From an uncultured Bacteroidota bacterium (GTDB taxonomy: Bacteria > Bacteroidota > Bacteroidia > Flavobacteriales > Flavobacteriaceae), in assembly GCA_902517895.1 (NCBI GenBank), contig CABYEA010000002.1, positions 73,685 to 114,299 on the forward strand: 40,615 nucleotides of DNA. Reading direction: 5' to 3'. Positions 1-7,772 of the stretch are shown one piece after another (within the stretch, counting starts at the first letter, position 1; the number at the start of each line of letters is the position of its first letter). The notes below the pieces were generated by a model that worked only from the letters and a program-made list of their open reading frames with translations, ran no database searches and was not told the DNA's origin. The translations under genes were made by a program, and so were the position numbers.

Positions 1-1
1 G

Positions 2-1414
2 GTTTATTTTGCTGAAAATTTGGTGGTTTATCACTCTGGTCTGAATATAAATCAAAGAGCTGAGCTTTGGAATGAAGTAATTAAAAATGAGAAGCCTCAG
101 GTTATCATTGGTGCAAGATCAGCTGTACTACTTCCATTTAACAAACTAAAGTTAATTATTGTTGATGAGGAGCATGAGCAATCATATAAACAATATGAAC
201 CTTCTCCGAGATACCATGCTAGAGATGGAGCTTTAATGTTAGGAAATATTCATAATTCAAATGTAATATTAGGTTCAGCTACTCCGTCATTAGAGAGTTT
301 TTATAACTCCAAAACCTCAAAAAAATTATCATTGGTTAAGTTAACCAGTAGATATGGAAACATTCCTCTTCCTAAAATTGAATTAATCAGCTTGTCAGAC
401 AAAGTTAAAAACGGAAAAATGTACGGTCTTTTTTCTGATAGCCTATTAAAAAGAATTAAGGACGTTGTTGACAATAAAAAACAAGTTATTCTTTTTCAAA
501 ATAGGAGAGGATATTCACCGGTTTTAGAGTGTAATTCATGTGGCCATTCTCCAAAGTGCATTAATTGCGATGTTACACTAACCTATCATTATTCTAAAAA
601 ATTATTAAAATGCCATTATTGTGGGTATAATGAGAAATTAAATAGTAATTGTTTTAAGTGTAACAGTGATGATTTATTATCCAAGGGGTTTGGTACTGAG
701 CAGGTAGAGTTGGAGTTAAAAGAATTTTTCCCAAAAATGAGGGTGGCAAGATTAGATTATGACACTACAAGAGCTAAAAATAAATTTAAAAACATAATTA
801 ATTCATTTGATAATCATGAATATGATGTTCTAGTAGGGACACAAATGATAACAAAAGGCCTAGATTTTAAGAATGTTAAATTAGTTGGTGTATTAAATTT
901 AGATAGTTCAATGAATTTTCCAGATTTTAGGTCATATGAGAGAAGTTTTCAGTTAATTCAACAGGTTTCTGGAAGAGCAGGTAGATCTAAAGAGCGAGGA
1001 GAGGTAATAATTCAAACATATAATTCAAAAAGTACCGCAGTCAATCAAATTATTACGGGTGATTATGAAATGTTTTACAATGATCAAGTTAATGACAGAG
1101 AAAAATTTAACTATCCTCCGTTTGTCAAACTTATAAAGATCACCATAAAGCATAAAGAATTAAATAAAGTTAACAATTCCTCAAATTGGTTTTATAAGAA
1201 GATATACCCTTATTTTAAAGAAAATCTATTGGGTCCAGAGTTCCCATATATTTCAAGAATAAGAAATAAATATCAGAAAAATATACTGATAAAAATCACC
1301 AACGATCAATCATTATCTGCTGTAAAAAATATCTTAAAAAAGTCAATTTTATCTTTTCAGTCAGTTGCGGATTTTAGACCAGTTCAAATTATTGTTGATG
1401 TTGATCCTTATTAG
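2..1414 (+). CDS. priA: Primosomal replication-restart helicase PriA, 5' end missing
   Basis: PriA is the 3'-to-5' DNA helicase that reloads the replisome at stalled forks. The reading frame is open to the left edge, so the gene starts outside the window. About 470 residues are visible, the C-terminal part of a protein usually 730-820 residues long. Visible pieces in order are the GARSA segment, the DEEH Walker B box followed by SYKQ, the RYHARD motif, a zinc-binding region with eight cysteines in four CxxC pairs (about positions 531-678), the FGTEQVE segment, and helicase motifs V and VI (GTQMITKGLDF and QQVSGRAGR). The N-terminal DNA-binding domain and Walker A are off-window. The TTG at position 20 lies inside the gene and is not a start. 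The 140 bp downstream hold the rpsF promoter. The identification is secure. Confidence 0.96.
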   Translation, partial: VYFAENLVVYHSGLNINQRAELWNEVIKNEKPQVIIGARSAVLLPFNKLKLIIVDEEHEQSYKQYEPSPRYHARDGALMLGNIHNSNVILGSATPSLESFYNSKTSKKLSLVKLTSRYGNIPLPKIELISLSDKVKNGKMYGLFSDSLLKRIKDVVDNKKQVILFQNRRGYSPVLECNSCGHSPKCINCDVTLTYHYSKKLLKCHYCGYNEKLNSNCFKCNSDDLLSKGFGTEQVELELKEFFPKMRVARLDYDTTRAKNKFKNIINSFDNHEYDVLVGTQMITKGLDFKNVKLVGVLNLDSSMNFPDFRSYERSFQLIQQVSGRAGRSKERGEVIIQTYNSKSTAVNQIITGDYEMFYNDQVNDREKFNYPPFVKLIKITIKHKELNKVNNSSNWFYKKIYPYFKENLLGPEFPYISRIRNKYQKNILIKITNDQSLSAVKNILKKSILSFQSVADFRPVQIIVDVDPY

Positions 1415-1520
1415 AATTAAATAAGCGGTAAATAATTAAATTTTATCAGATAAATTTTCTAAAATTCTTGAAATAAAAAATATTTGACAACAAAAATTAT
1501 CATAACATTATAAAATTATC

Positions 1521-1528
1521 TATTTTTG
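1521..1528 (+). promoter_or_regulatory. Bacteroidota-type -7 element of the rpsF operon
   Basis: TATTTTTG matches the Bacteroidota consensus TANNTTTG exactly and lies 26 bp before the rpsF ATG. No TTG sits at the expected 17-23 bp upstream, so only the -7 box is supported. It is well placed to drive rpsF-rpsR-rplI. Confidence 0.55.
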
Positions 1529-1554
1529 CACGCATTAAATTTAAAAATAACAAA

Positions 1555-1896
1555 ATGAATCATTACGAAACTGTTTTCATTCTTAATCCCGTTTTGTCTG
1601 AAGAACAGACAAAGGAAACAGTCCTAAAATATGAGAAATTTTTAACATCGAAAGGTGCAAAAATGGTATCTAAAGAGGATTGGGGATTAAAGAAGTTAGC
1701 TTACCCAATTCAAAACAAAAAGAGTGGTTTTTATCATCTTTTTGAGTACACTGTAGATCCAACTGTCATTTCTGATCTAGAAATAGAATTTAGAAGAGAT
1801 GAAAGATTCATGAGGTACCTTACTGTAAAACTTGATAAGCACGCTGTTGAATGGGCTGAGAAAAGAAGAACTAAGATTAACACTAAAGAAGCATAA
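1555..1896 (+). CDS. rpsF: 30S ribosomal protein bS6
   Basis: This is ribosomal protein bS6, which binds the central domain of 16S rRNA together with bS18. The 113-residue product begins [17 protein letters not shown], the usual bS6 first strand (YETVFIL-P), and contains the conserved [21 protein letters not shown] segment and the [11 protein letters not shown] motif near residues 79-89. Length is normal for the family. The ATG at 1555 follows the -7 box by 26 bp, and rpsR begins 2 bp after the stop, forming the classic rpsF-rpsR-rplI operon. Confidence 0.98.
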   Translation: MNHYETVFILNPVLSEEQTKETVLKYEKFLTSKGAKMVSKEDWGLKKLAYPIQNKKSGFYHLFEYTVDPTVISDLEIEFRRDERFMRYLTVKLDKHAVEWAEKRRTKINTKEA

Positions 1897-1898
1897 TT

Positions 1899-2195
1899 AT
1901 GGCAAGTATTCAAGAAGAAGCATCAGGGAAAAAAGGTGGAGAAATTAGATATTTAACACCCCTTAATATTGATCACAGTACAACAAAAAAGTATTGTAGA
2001 TTTAAAAAATATGGAATAAAATATGTGGATTACAAAGATTCAGGTTTTTTATTGAAATTCATAAACGAGCAAGGTAAATTATTACCAAGAAGAATTACAG
2101 GGACTTCATTGAAATATCAAAGAAAGGTTTCTGTTGCGGTAAAAAGAGCTAGACATCTAGCATTATTACCATATGTTGCTGATTTACTTAAATAA
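1899..2195 (+). CDS. rpsR: 30S ribosomal protein bS18
   Basis: This is ribosomal protein bS18, the bS6 partner on the small subunit platform. The 98-residue product carries the family core [17 protein letters not shown], then [20 protein letters not shown] and [21 protein letters not shown] at its C-terminal end. The first 20 or so residues ([18 protein letters not shown]) are a Bacteroidota-style N-terminal extension. It sits 2 bp after rpsF and 11 bp before rplI, so the three are almost certainly cotranscribed. Confidence 0.98.
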   Translation: MASIQEEASGKKGGEIRYLTPLNIDHSTTKKYCRFKKYGIKYVDYKDSGFLLKFINEQGKLLPRRITGTSLKYQRKVSVAVKRARHLALLPYVADLLK

Positions 2196-2206
2196 AAATT
2201 TACGGC

Positions 2207-2659
2207 ATGGAAATTATATTAAAAAAAGATGTTGAAGGAGTTGGTTTCAAGGATGATATTATTACTGTTAAAAATGGTTTTGGCAGAAATTTTTTGATTC
2301 CTAATGGATCGGCTATCCTAGCTACACCATCTGCAAAAAAAGTATTAGCAGAAAATATCAAGCAACAAGTTGTTAAGGACAAAAAAGTAATTGATGACGC
2401 TAACAAACTAGAAAAAAAAATAAACAGCCTTGAAATTAAAGTAAAGGCAAAGGTAGGCGAGGGAGTGAAATTGTTTGGTTCTGTAAATAATATTAATGTT
2501 CAAAAAGAACTAGCGGAAAGCGGAGTTGAAATAGACAAAAAAGCTATTATGATTTCTGGAAATAATATTAAGCAAGTAGGTAAGTATACTGCTAAAATAA
2601 GATTACATCGTGAGGTAATATTTGATTTTCCTTTCGAAGTAGTTCCGGAAAAAAAATAG
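2207..2659 (+). CDS. rplI: 50S ribosomal protein bL9
   Basis: This is ribosomal protein bL9, an elongated large-subunit protein. The 150 residues begin MEIILKKDVEGVGFKDDIITVKNGFGRNFLIP, the N-terminal rRNA-binding domain, followed by the long connecting helix rich in Lys and Glu (about 45-75), and a C-terminal domain with GVKLFGSVNN and the usual IKQVGKYTAKIRLH segment. Length is typical. It is the last gene of the rpsF operon; a strong intrinsic terminator begins 21 bp after the stop. Confidence 0.98.
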   Translation: MEIILKKDVEGVGFKDDIITVKNGFGRNFLIPNGSAILATPSAKKVLAENIKQQVVKDKKVIDDANKLEKKINSLEIKVKAKVGEGVKLFGSVNNINVQKELAESGVEIDKKAIMISGNNIKQVGKYTAKIRLHREVIFDFPFEVVPEKK

Positions 2660-2680
2660 ATAATAATAATGTTCTAATTT

Positions 2681-2712
2681 AAAAACACCTGCTTCCGTAG
2701 GTGTTTTTTTTT
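2681..2712 (+). terminator. Intrinsic terminator of the rpsF-rpsR-rplI operon
   Basis: A hairpin with stem AACACCTGC / GTAGGTGTT (one G-U pair) around a TTCC loop is followed by an uninterrupted run of about ten T. It separates the ribosomal protein operon from hisS. Confidence 0.9.
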
Positions 2713-2738
2713 TAATTTAACTTAAATTTAAATAAGAT

Positions 2739-4103
2739 ATGCAAAAGCCAATTTTACCTAAAGGTACTAGAGACTTTAATTCTGAAGATTATTATAAAAG
2801 AAATTATATAATTAACATAATTAGAGATAATTTTTCAAAATTTGGATTTAACCCGATTGAGACCCCAAGTTTTGAAAGATCAGAGACCCTATTAGGCAAA
2901 TATGGACAAGAGGGAGAGAAACTAATATTCAAAATCCTTAAATCAGGCGACTTTCTTAAGGGTGTTGACGGTAAAGATTTTGTGTATTCAAATATAGCTC
3001 CAAAAATTGTTGATAAAGCATTACGCTACGATCTAACTGTTCCTTTTGCTAGATATGTTGTTCAGAATCAAAACAATATTAATATTCCATATAAAAGATA
3101 TCAAATTCAAAATGTATGGAGAGCTGATCGTCCTCAAAAGGGTAGGTACAGAGAATTTCTTCAATGTGATGCTGATGTGATTGGCTCAAAATCAATGATG
3201 CAAGAAATAGATTTTATTTCTTTATTTGATTCGGTATTTAATGACTTAAATATACAAGGATGTATAATAAAAATTAATAGCAGGAAGTTATTGCTTGCAA
3301 TTTGTGAAATAAATGATTGTCTTGATAAATTTGGCATGCTAACTAATCAGTTGGACAAATTAGATAAAACTGATATAAATGTTGTAAAGAATAACTTGAA
3401 AGATAACGGATTTGACAAAAAAATAATAGATTCTTTATTTGAAGTTATTGAGCTCTCAAAAAACTTTAATGATAATTTAAGAGAAATAAAATTATATTTT
3501 AAATCTTCAGATATTGGATTAGAAGCTATTTCTGATATTGAATATATTTTCAACTATTTCTCCAAAAATAAATTAATCAAATCTAATCTGGTTTTCGATA
3601 TTAGCCTTGCAAGGGGTATTGATTATTATACGGGTGTAATTTTTGAAGTTCTTCCTCCTAAGAAAATAAGTATTGGGTCAATTGCAGGTGGAGGTCGTTA
3701 TGATAACTTGACTGAAATTTTTGGTTTAAAAAATATGAGTGGTATAGGAATTAGCTTTGGATTGGATAGGTTATTTTTAGTGATTAATGAATTAAAGCTC
3801 TTTCCAGCAACTTCTTATAATTCAGTAAAGGTTTTGATATTAAACTTTGGTGTAAGCTTTTCTTATGATTTGATTGAGTTAGCAAATTTTTTAAGATCAA
3901 ATAATGTTAATGCAGAATTTTACCCTGATTCCATTTCTTTGAAAAAACAGTTAAATTATGCTAATAAAAATGGTATTCCATATGTCTTATTTTACGGAGA
4001 TGAGGAAAAAGAAAAAAAATGTTATAATTTAAAAAATATGAAAACAGGCAATCAAGAAATCCTTAGTAGGGAGAAATTATTAAAAACTCTTAGGTTAAAT
4101 TAG
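2739..4103 (+). CDS. hisS: Histidyl-tRNA synthetase
   Basis: This class II aminoacyl-tRNA synthetase charges tRNA-His. The 454-residue protein starts KPILPKGTRDF (family N-terminal motif), has motif 1 around FNPIETPSFE, the YDLTVPFARYV segment, motif 2 as QNVWRADRPQKGRYREF-QCD, the histidine-binding LARGIDYYTGVIFEV segment, and motif 3 as GGGRYDNL with GISFGLDRL. An anticodon-binding domain forms the last 90 residues. Length fits Bacteroidota HisS. It lies just after the rplI terminator; no clear TANNTTTG box was seen in the 26 bp between. Its TAG stop directly abuts the 3' end of a tRNA gene on the other strand, leaving no room for its own terminator. A tRNA-His gene lies 22 kb away in the same window. 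Confidence 0.98.
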   Translation: MQKPILPKGTRDFNSEDYYKRNYIINIIRDNFSKFGFNPIETPSFERSETLLGKYGQEGEKLIFKILKSGDFLKGVDGKDFVYSNIAPKIVDKALRYDLTVPFARYVVQNQNNINIPYKRYQIQNVWRADRPQKGRYREFLQCDADVIGSKSMMQEIDFISLFDSVFNDLNIQGCIIKINSRKLLLAICEINDCLDKFGMLTNQLDKLDKTDINVVKNNLKDNGFDKKIIDSLFEVIELSKNFNDNLREIKLYFKSSDIGLEAISDIEYIFNYFSKNKLIKSNLVFDISLARGIDYYTGVIFEVLPPKKISIGSIAGGGRYDNLTEIFGLKNMSGIGISFGLDRLFLVINELKLFPATSYNSVKVLILNFGVSFSYDLIELANFLRSNNVNAEFYPDSISLKKQLNYANKNGIPYVLFYGDEEKEKKCYNLKNMKTGNQEILSREKLLKTLRLN

Positions 4104-4177
4104 TAGCGAGACCGAGATTTGAACTCGGGACCTCCGGGTTATGAATCCGACGCTCTGACCAACTGAGCTATCTCGCC
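4104..4177 (-). tRNA. tRNA with CAT anticodon, probably elongator tRNA-Met
   Basis: A 74-nt cloverleaf on the minus strand. The acceptor stem GGCGAGA / TCTCGCT has a G1-U72 wobble and discriminator A; D stem GCTC/GAGC; anticodon loop TTCATAA; T stem CCGAG/CTCGG with loop TTCAAAT. The anticodon stem TCGGA/CCCGG has an A31-C39 mismatch at the loop end. CCA is not encoded. The G1-U72 pair argues against initiator tRNA; elongator Met is favoured, but tRNA-Ile2 (lysidine-modified CAT) is not excluded. The 3' end touches the hisS stop codon. A good promoter lies upstream at 4193-4223. Confidence 0.93.
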
Positions 4178-4192
4178 ATTTATAAATGGCAG

Positions 4193-4223
4193 CAAATATA
4201 AAATTTAAATTTTTTAGATTCAA
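4193..4223 (-). promoter_or_regulatory. Promoter of the CAT-anticodon tRNA
   Basis: On the minus strand, TTG (4221-4223) is followed after 20 bp by TATATTTG (4193-4200), which fits TTG-N(17-23)-TANNTTTG. The -7 box ends 15 bp before the tRNA 5' end, nearly the same geometry as the tRNA-His promoter in this window. Confidence 0.7.
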
Positions 4224-4302
4224 CATATGACCAAGAAATTATTTATAGAAATCTTGCTGTAAAAAAGAATAAATGTATATATTACAACCCTAATTATTGG
4301 AT

Positions 4303-4692
4303 ATGAGTGACAGAATTAAATTCGAAATGGAGTTTCCTATAAAGGTCTCACAAAAACTTCTTTTTCAATATATTTCTACACCTTCAGGATTGTCTGAGTG
4401 GTTTGCTGACAATGTAAATTCAAGAGGTGAAATTTTTATTTTTATTTGGGATGATTCTGAAGAAAGTGCAAAATTAATTAGAAAGATAAATAATGAAAAG
4501 ATTCAATTTCAATGGCTCGATGATGAGGGAACTAACTACTATTTTGAGTTAAGAATACAGTTTGATGAAATTACTAAAGATGTTTCTTTAATCGTTACTG
4601 ATTTTGCAGATGATGAAGAAGAAGTTGATGAGTCAAAATTATTGTGGACTAATCAAATTTCTGATTTAAAGAAAGTTTTAGGATCTACCTAA
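4303..4692 (+). CDS. START-like (SRPBCC/AHSA1-fold) domain protein
   Basis: A 129-residue single-domain protein resembling the Bacteroidota START-like/AHSA1 family of small lipid- or ligand-binding folds. It begins SDRIKFEMEFPIKVSQKLLF, and has the STPSGLSEWFADNVN segment near residue 30 and an acidic DFADDEEEVDESK stretch near 105-117 before the final amphipathic helix. The ATG at 4303 is preferred over an in-frame TTG two codons upstream. Nothing indicates export. Ligand and role are unknown. It converges on yqgE, and the two coding regions overlap by 4 bp at their 3' ends. Confidence 0.82.
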   Translation: MSDRIKFEMEFPIKVSQKLLFQYISTPSGLSEWFADNVNSRGEIFIFIWDDSEESAKLIRKINNEKIQFQWLDDEGTNYYFELRIQFDEITKDVSLIVTDFADDEEEVDESKLLWTNQISDLKKVLGST

Positions 4693-5237
4693 TTATCCTG
4701 TGGATTTTCTGGAGCATTTGACCAGATTTTAAATTTTTCATCTATCTCTTTCATGTTCTCACCCCACAATTTTTTAATATCCTTTTTAAACAAGTAATTG
4801 GTTTTATTTTTTACTACTACCCAAGATCCATTGTTTATTTCACTTATTAGCTGATTATAAGTCCAACCGGAATAACCAGAAAAGAATTTTATCGATGAAT
4901 TGTCAATTTTCATTTTATTTATCATATCAATAATATTTTTAAAATCACCTCCCCAGTGTAAATCATTAAAAAAATTTATACTATTATCAATTAAATGTGG
5001 GTGTTTATGAATAAAATAAAGATTATCTTGATTTACGGGCCCTCCACTATAAATTTTTATACCTTTTTCTAGAACTTTATTATCCAAATCACTGAGCGTA
5101 TAATTAATTTCCTTATTAATGATAAATCCAACAACTTCCTCATCACTCACTTCCGTAAGTATAATTATTGATCTATTAAAATAATAATCACCTAAACTTT
5201 CAGGAGTAGAAATAAGTAAATCACCTTTATTAATCAT
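4689..5237 (-). CDS. YqgE/AlgH family protein (UPF0301)
   Basis: A 182-residue UPF0301 protein; the family's biochemical function is not established. Characteristic parts are the N-terminal KGDLLISTPESLGDYYFNRSI, VGFIINKEI, the YSGGPVNQDNLYFIH motif near residues 63-77, and FSGYSGWTYNQLISEINNGSW near 118-138. Length is typical. Its ATG overlaps the fmt stop by 4 bp (ATGA), so it is the last gene of an ATPase-fmt-yqgE operon. Its 3' end overlaps the convergent START-like gene. Confidence 0.93.
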   Translation of the reverse strand: MINKGDLLISTPESLGDYYFNRSIIILTEVSDEEVVGFIINKEINYTLSDLDNKVLEKGIKIYSGGPVNQDNLYFIHKHPHLIDNSINFFNDLHWGGDFKNIIDMINKMKIDNSSIKFFSGYSGWTYNQLISEINNGSWVVVKNKTNYLFKKDIKKLWGENMKEIDEKFKIWSNAPENPQDN

Positions 5238-6187
5238 TTAACCATTCTAAAATTCTCTATATTAAACCCATTTAGAAATGAAGATGTATTCATTCTTTTT
5301 TTTCCTTCCATTTTTAAATTTTTAATTTTAATAAAACCATTATTACATGTGATTTTTATAAAATCTTTTTCTTTAATTATTTTTCCTTTTTCCAAATTAT
5401 GATCTTCAATAAAATATTCAGATTCGTAAAATACGACTCTTTTAACATTTCCGTTATTATTAATCAGAGATGCTCTTGCACCAGGAAACGGCGATAATCC
5501 CCTGATTTTATTATAGATTTCAAGGCAATTTTGATTCCAGTCAATTTTAATATTTTCTTTATTCAGTTTATATGCTGTTCTATAATTTCCATCATGCTCT
5601 TGCTTTTTTTGTGTCAAACTATTATTCAAAATTTCTTCAATAGTTTTTTTAACGGTGCTAGCACCAATTACTTTTAATTTATCATGTAACTCACCAGCAT
5701 TAATTTTCTTATCAACTTTTATTTTTTCCTGTAGTAATATATCCCCAGTATCAATTTTATCATCAATAAAAAATGTTGTTACGCCCGTAAAATCTTCATT
5801 ATTAATAATTGCCCAATTTATCGGTGCAGAACCACGATAGTTTGGCAGCAAAGAGGCATGAAGGTTAATCGTTCCATATTTTGGGATTTGCCAAATACTT
5901 TTTGGTATCATTCTAAATGCGACTACAACAATAATGTCCGGGTTTATCGATGTTATTTTGTCTGTAAGACTTTGGTCTTTTAAATTTTTTGGCTGAAAAT
6001 ATTTTATATTATTACTTATTGCAAACTTTTTCACCGTGGAGAATTCAATTTTTAATCCTCTGCCAGATGGCTTATCGTAATTTGTAATAATTGTATCGAG
6101 ATTAAAATTATCTTTTAAAACTTTAAGGGTAGGTATTCCAAATTCGGCAGTACCCATAAATAATATCTTTACCTCTTTATTATTCAT
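5234..6187 (-). CDS. fmt: Methionyl-tRNA formyltransferase
   Basis: Fmt transfers a formyl group from 10-formyl-tetrahydrofolate to initiator Met-tRNA. The 317-residue protein starts with a Rossmann-like strand VKILFMGTAEFGIPTL. The formyltransferase core reads TINLHASLLPNYRGSAPINWAI and has the catalytic triad Asn108, His110 and Asp146 (in IDDKIDTGDI), equivalent to E. coli Asn106, His108 and Asp144. The C-terminal anticodon-arm domain has IRGLSPFPGA. Length is normal. It overlaps the upstream ATPase gene and the downstream yqgE by 4 bp each (ATGA junctions), implying translational coupling. Confidence 0.97.
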   Translation of the reverse strand: MNNKEVKILFMGTAEFGIPTLKVLKDNFNLDTIITNYDKPSGRGLKIEFSTVKKFAISNNIKYFQPKNLKDQSLTDKITSINPDIIVVVAFRMIPKSIWQIPKYGTINLHASLLPNYRGSAPINWAIINNEDFTGVTTFFIDDKIDTGDILLQEKIKVDKKINAGELHDKLKVIGASTVKKTIEEILNNSLTQKKQEHDGNYRTAYKLNKENIKIDWNQNCLEIYNKIRGLSPFPGARASLINNNGNVKRVVFYESEYFIEDHNLEKGKIIKEKDFIKITCNNGFIKIKNLKMEGKKRMNTSSFLNGFNIENFRMVK

Positions 6188-6711
6188 TTAATTGATTCAA
6201 TTATAAAATTTGTTCTTTCTTGAACCGAACTTTTTGGAAGTGTAATAAACTTTTGAGCATAATTAGAGTATATTTTTTTTATGTATTTATTAATAACTTT
6301 TAAGTCCTTAAAAGATTCATATCTTTCATTGTCTTTCTTGTATATACCCTCCCATGGCTCAGCTAAAAAAATAAAATCGTACTTATACTTTTTTGATGCT
6401 AATTCTAATTCCTTTCCATATGAAATTTTCTTATAATTCAAATAAGCTATAATATCTGGAATACCTCTATCAAAAAATTTAATATCAGAGTCTGATTTAT
6501 TGGACTCTTCAAACTGTATAATTCTATTTTTTAAAAGTATTTCTGAAAATTTAACAGGATCTGATAAAAAAAATTGATCATGACCTAATTTTTTATATTT
6601 TCTGATTATTTCTCTAGAACTTTCATGAAACACATCGTGTCCAAGACTCTCTAATTTGTTAATTATCGAAGTTTTTCCGGTTCCAGGACCACCAGTAATT
6701 ACAATCTTCAT
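6184..6711 (-). CDS. NadR/Ttd14-like P-loop ATPase (AAA_28-type)
   Basis: A 175-residue P-loop protein. Walker A is GGPGTGKT at residues 7-14, followed by SIINKLESLGHDVFHE and the REIIRKYKKLG helix; FFDRGIPDIIAYL near 85-97 is the Asp-Arg motif typical of the AAA_28/NadR C-terminal kinase-like group. Such proteins are common in Bacteroidota and their substrate is generally unknown; a nucleoside or small-molecule kinase activity is possible. The ATG at 6711 (MKIVITGG) is chosen over an upstream TTG because it places the P-loop at the normal distance from the N-terminus. It heads the leftward operon with fmt and yqgE. No standard -7 element was found on its strand in the 75 bp shared with the divergent DUF493 gene. 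Confidence 0.85.
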   Translation of the reverse strand: MKIVITGGPGTGKTSIINKLESLGHDVFHESSREIIRKYKKLGHDQFFLSDPVKFSEILLKNRIIQFEESNKSDSDIKFFDRGIPDIIAYLNYKKISYGKELELASKKYKYDFIFLAEPWEGIYKKDNERYESFKDLKVINKYIKKIYSNYAQKFITLPKSSVQERTNFIIESIK

Positions 6712-6768
6712 GAAAATATTTTTTATAAAATTCGACAATAATGTTTAAACAGAAAAAATAATTAACAA

Positions 6769-6776
6769 TATATTTG
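6769..6776 (+). promoter_or_regulatory. -7 element upstream of the DUF493 gene
   Basis: TATATTTG matches TANNTTTG and ends 10 bp before the ATG of the DUF493 gene, implying a leaderless or very short-leader transcript. No clear -33 TTG is present at the right distance. Confidence 0.45.
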
Positions 6777-6786
6777 TCCTAAAGAA

Positions 6787-7074
6787 ATGGGTGAGGAGAA
6801 TAAAAATTTTTATAAAAATTTAAAGCAACTTCTAGATGACACAAGCAGTTGGCCTTCAGAATATATATATAAATTTATTTATAGTTCTAAACCTGAGAAT
6901 ATTGAAATATTAAGAGATATTTTTAAACCCTCAAATGCAGATTTTAAAATTAAAACCTCTAAAAAAGGCAATTATACCTCGGTTTCGGTAAAAATTATTG
7001 CTAAAAATCCAGATTTAATAATCGAAAACTACAAGAAGGTTGCTGATAAGATTGAAAATGTAATTTTATTATAA
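6787..7074 (+). CDS. DUF493 (YbeD-like) family protein
   Basis: A 95-residue protein with the small alpha-beta DUF493 fold, similar to E. coli YbeD, whose function is unclear. Visible hallmarks are the WPSEYIYKFIYSS strand near residues 19-31, the GNYTSVSVKIIAKNPDLIIENYKKV segment, and the hydrophobic C-terminus ENVILL. Length is usual. It starts a rightward group, DUF493, DUF4290, murA, an order that recurs in Bacteroidota. A -7 box lies just upstream. Confidence 0.88.
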   Translation: MGEENKNFYKNLKQLLDDTSSWPSEYIYKFIYSSKPENIEILRDIFKPSNADFKIKTSKKGNYTSVSVKIIAKNPDLIIENYKKVADKIENVILL

Positions 7075-7129
7075 TTTCTGCACATATTTTTCGTATTTTG
7101 CCTCATATTAACCTGTAAAATCTATAAAG

Positions 7130-7762
7130 TTGATTGAAAATTTAGAATATAATACAATAAGGGAAGGCTTAATTATTCCTGAATATGGAAGACATATTCA
7201 AAAAATGATAAATTATGCATCCTCGAGAGAAAGTAAAGAAGAAAGGAATAAATTGGCTAATTCAATTATTTCAGTTATGGGTAATTTGCAACCACATCTA
7301 AGGGATGTGCCTGACTTTCAGCATAAATTATGGGATCAGTTATTCATTATGTCAGATTTTAAACTAGATGCCGATTCGCCATTTGAAAAGCCCTCCAAAG
7401 AAGTACTAAATGCTAAACCAGAACCATTAAGTTATCCTCAGAATTTCCCTAAATATAGATTTTATGGAAATAATATAAAAATCATGATTGATGAAGCTGT
7501 AAAATGGGATGCTGGTGAAATGAAAGAAGCATTAGTTTTAACAATTGCTAATCACATGAAAAAGTGCTTCTTAAATTGGAATAAAGATAGCGTAAAGGAT
7601 CAGGTTATATTTGATCATCTTTATGAGCTGTCAGATTCTAAGATAGATATTAGAGATTCAAAAGAAGAGTTATTGGATTCAGCTCTTTTGCTAAGGTCTA
7701 AGAAAAGGTTTTCCAATAAGAAATTCCCAAAGAAAAATAATAAAAACAGAAAAAGATATTAG
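7130..7762 (+). CDS. DUF4290 domain protein, TTG start
   Basis: A 210-residue DUF4290 protein, a Bacteroidota-specific family of unknown function. Family features are LEYNT-REGLIIPEYGRHIQKMI at the N-terminus, MGNLQPHLRDVPDFQHKLWDQLFIM near 50-75, and the YRFYGNNIKIMIDEA segment. The last 25 residues are strongly basic (KRFSNKKFPKKNNKNRKRY), suggesting RNA or ribosome contact; that is inference. The conserved N-terminus is only covered if translation starts at the TTG at 7130, because the next ATG is 25 codons in. A near-consensus -7 box, TATTTTG (7094-7100, one T short), lies 29 bp upstream. murA follows after 10 bp. Confidence 0.87.
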   Translation: MIENLEYNTIREGLIIPEYGRHIQKMINYASSRESKEERNKLANSIISVMGNLQPHLRDVPDFQHKLWDQLFIMSDFKLDADSPFEKPSKEVLNAKPEPLSYPQNFPKYRFYGNNIKIMIDEAVKWDAGEMKEALVLTIANHMKKCFLNWNKDSVKDQVIFDHLYELSDSKIDIRDSKEELLDSALLLRSKKRFSNKKFPKKNNKNRKRY

Positions 7763-7772
7763 TCTTTATAAA

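Noticed and set aside
20-1414. priA starting at the TTG at position 20
   Set aside because: Upstream codons in the same frame continue to the window edge, and the N-terminal half of PriA is missing, so the start is outside.
1480-1528. A full -33/-7 promoter for rpsF using TTTG at 1483-1486
   Set aside because: The spacing to the -7 box is about 34 bp, far outside 17-23 bp, so only the -7 box is called.
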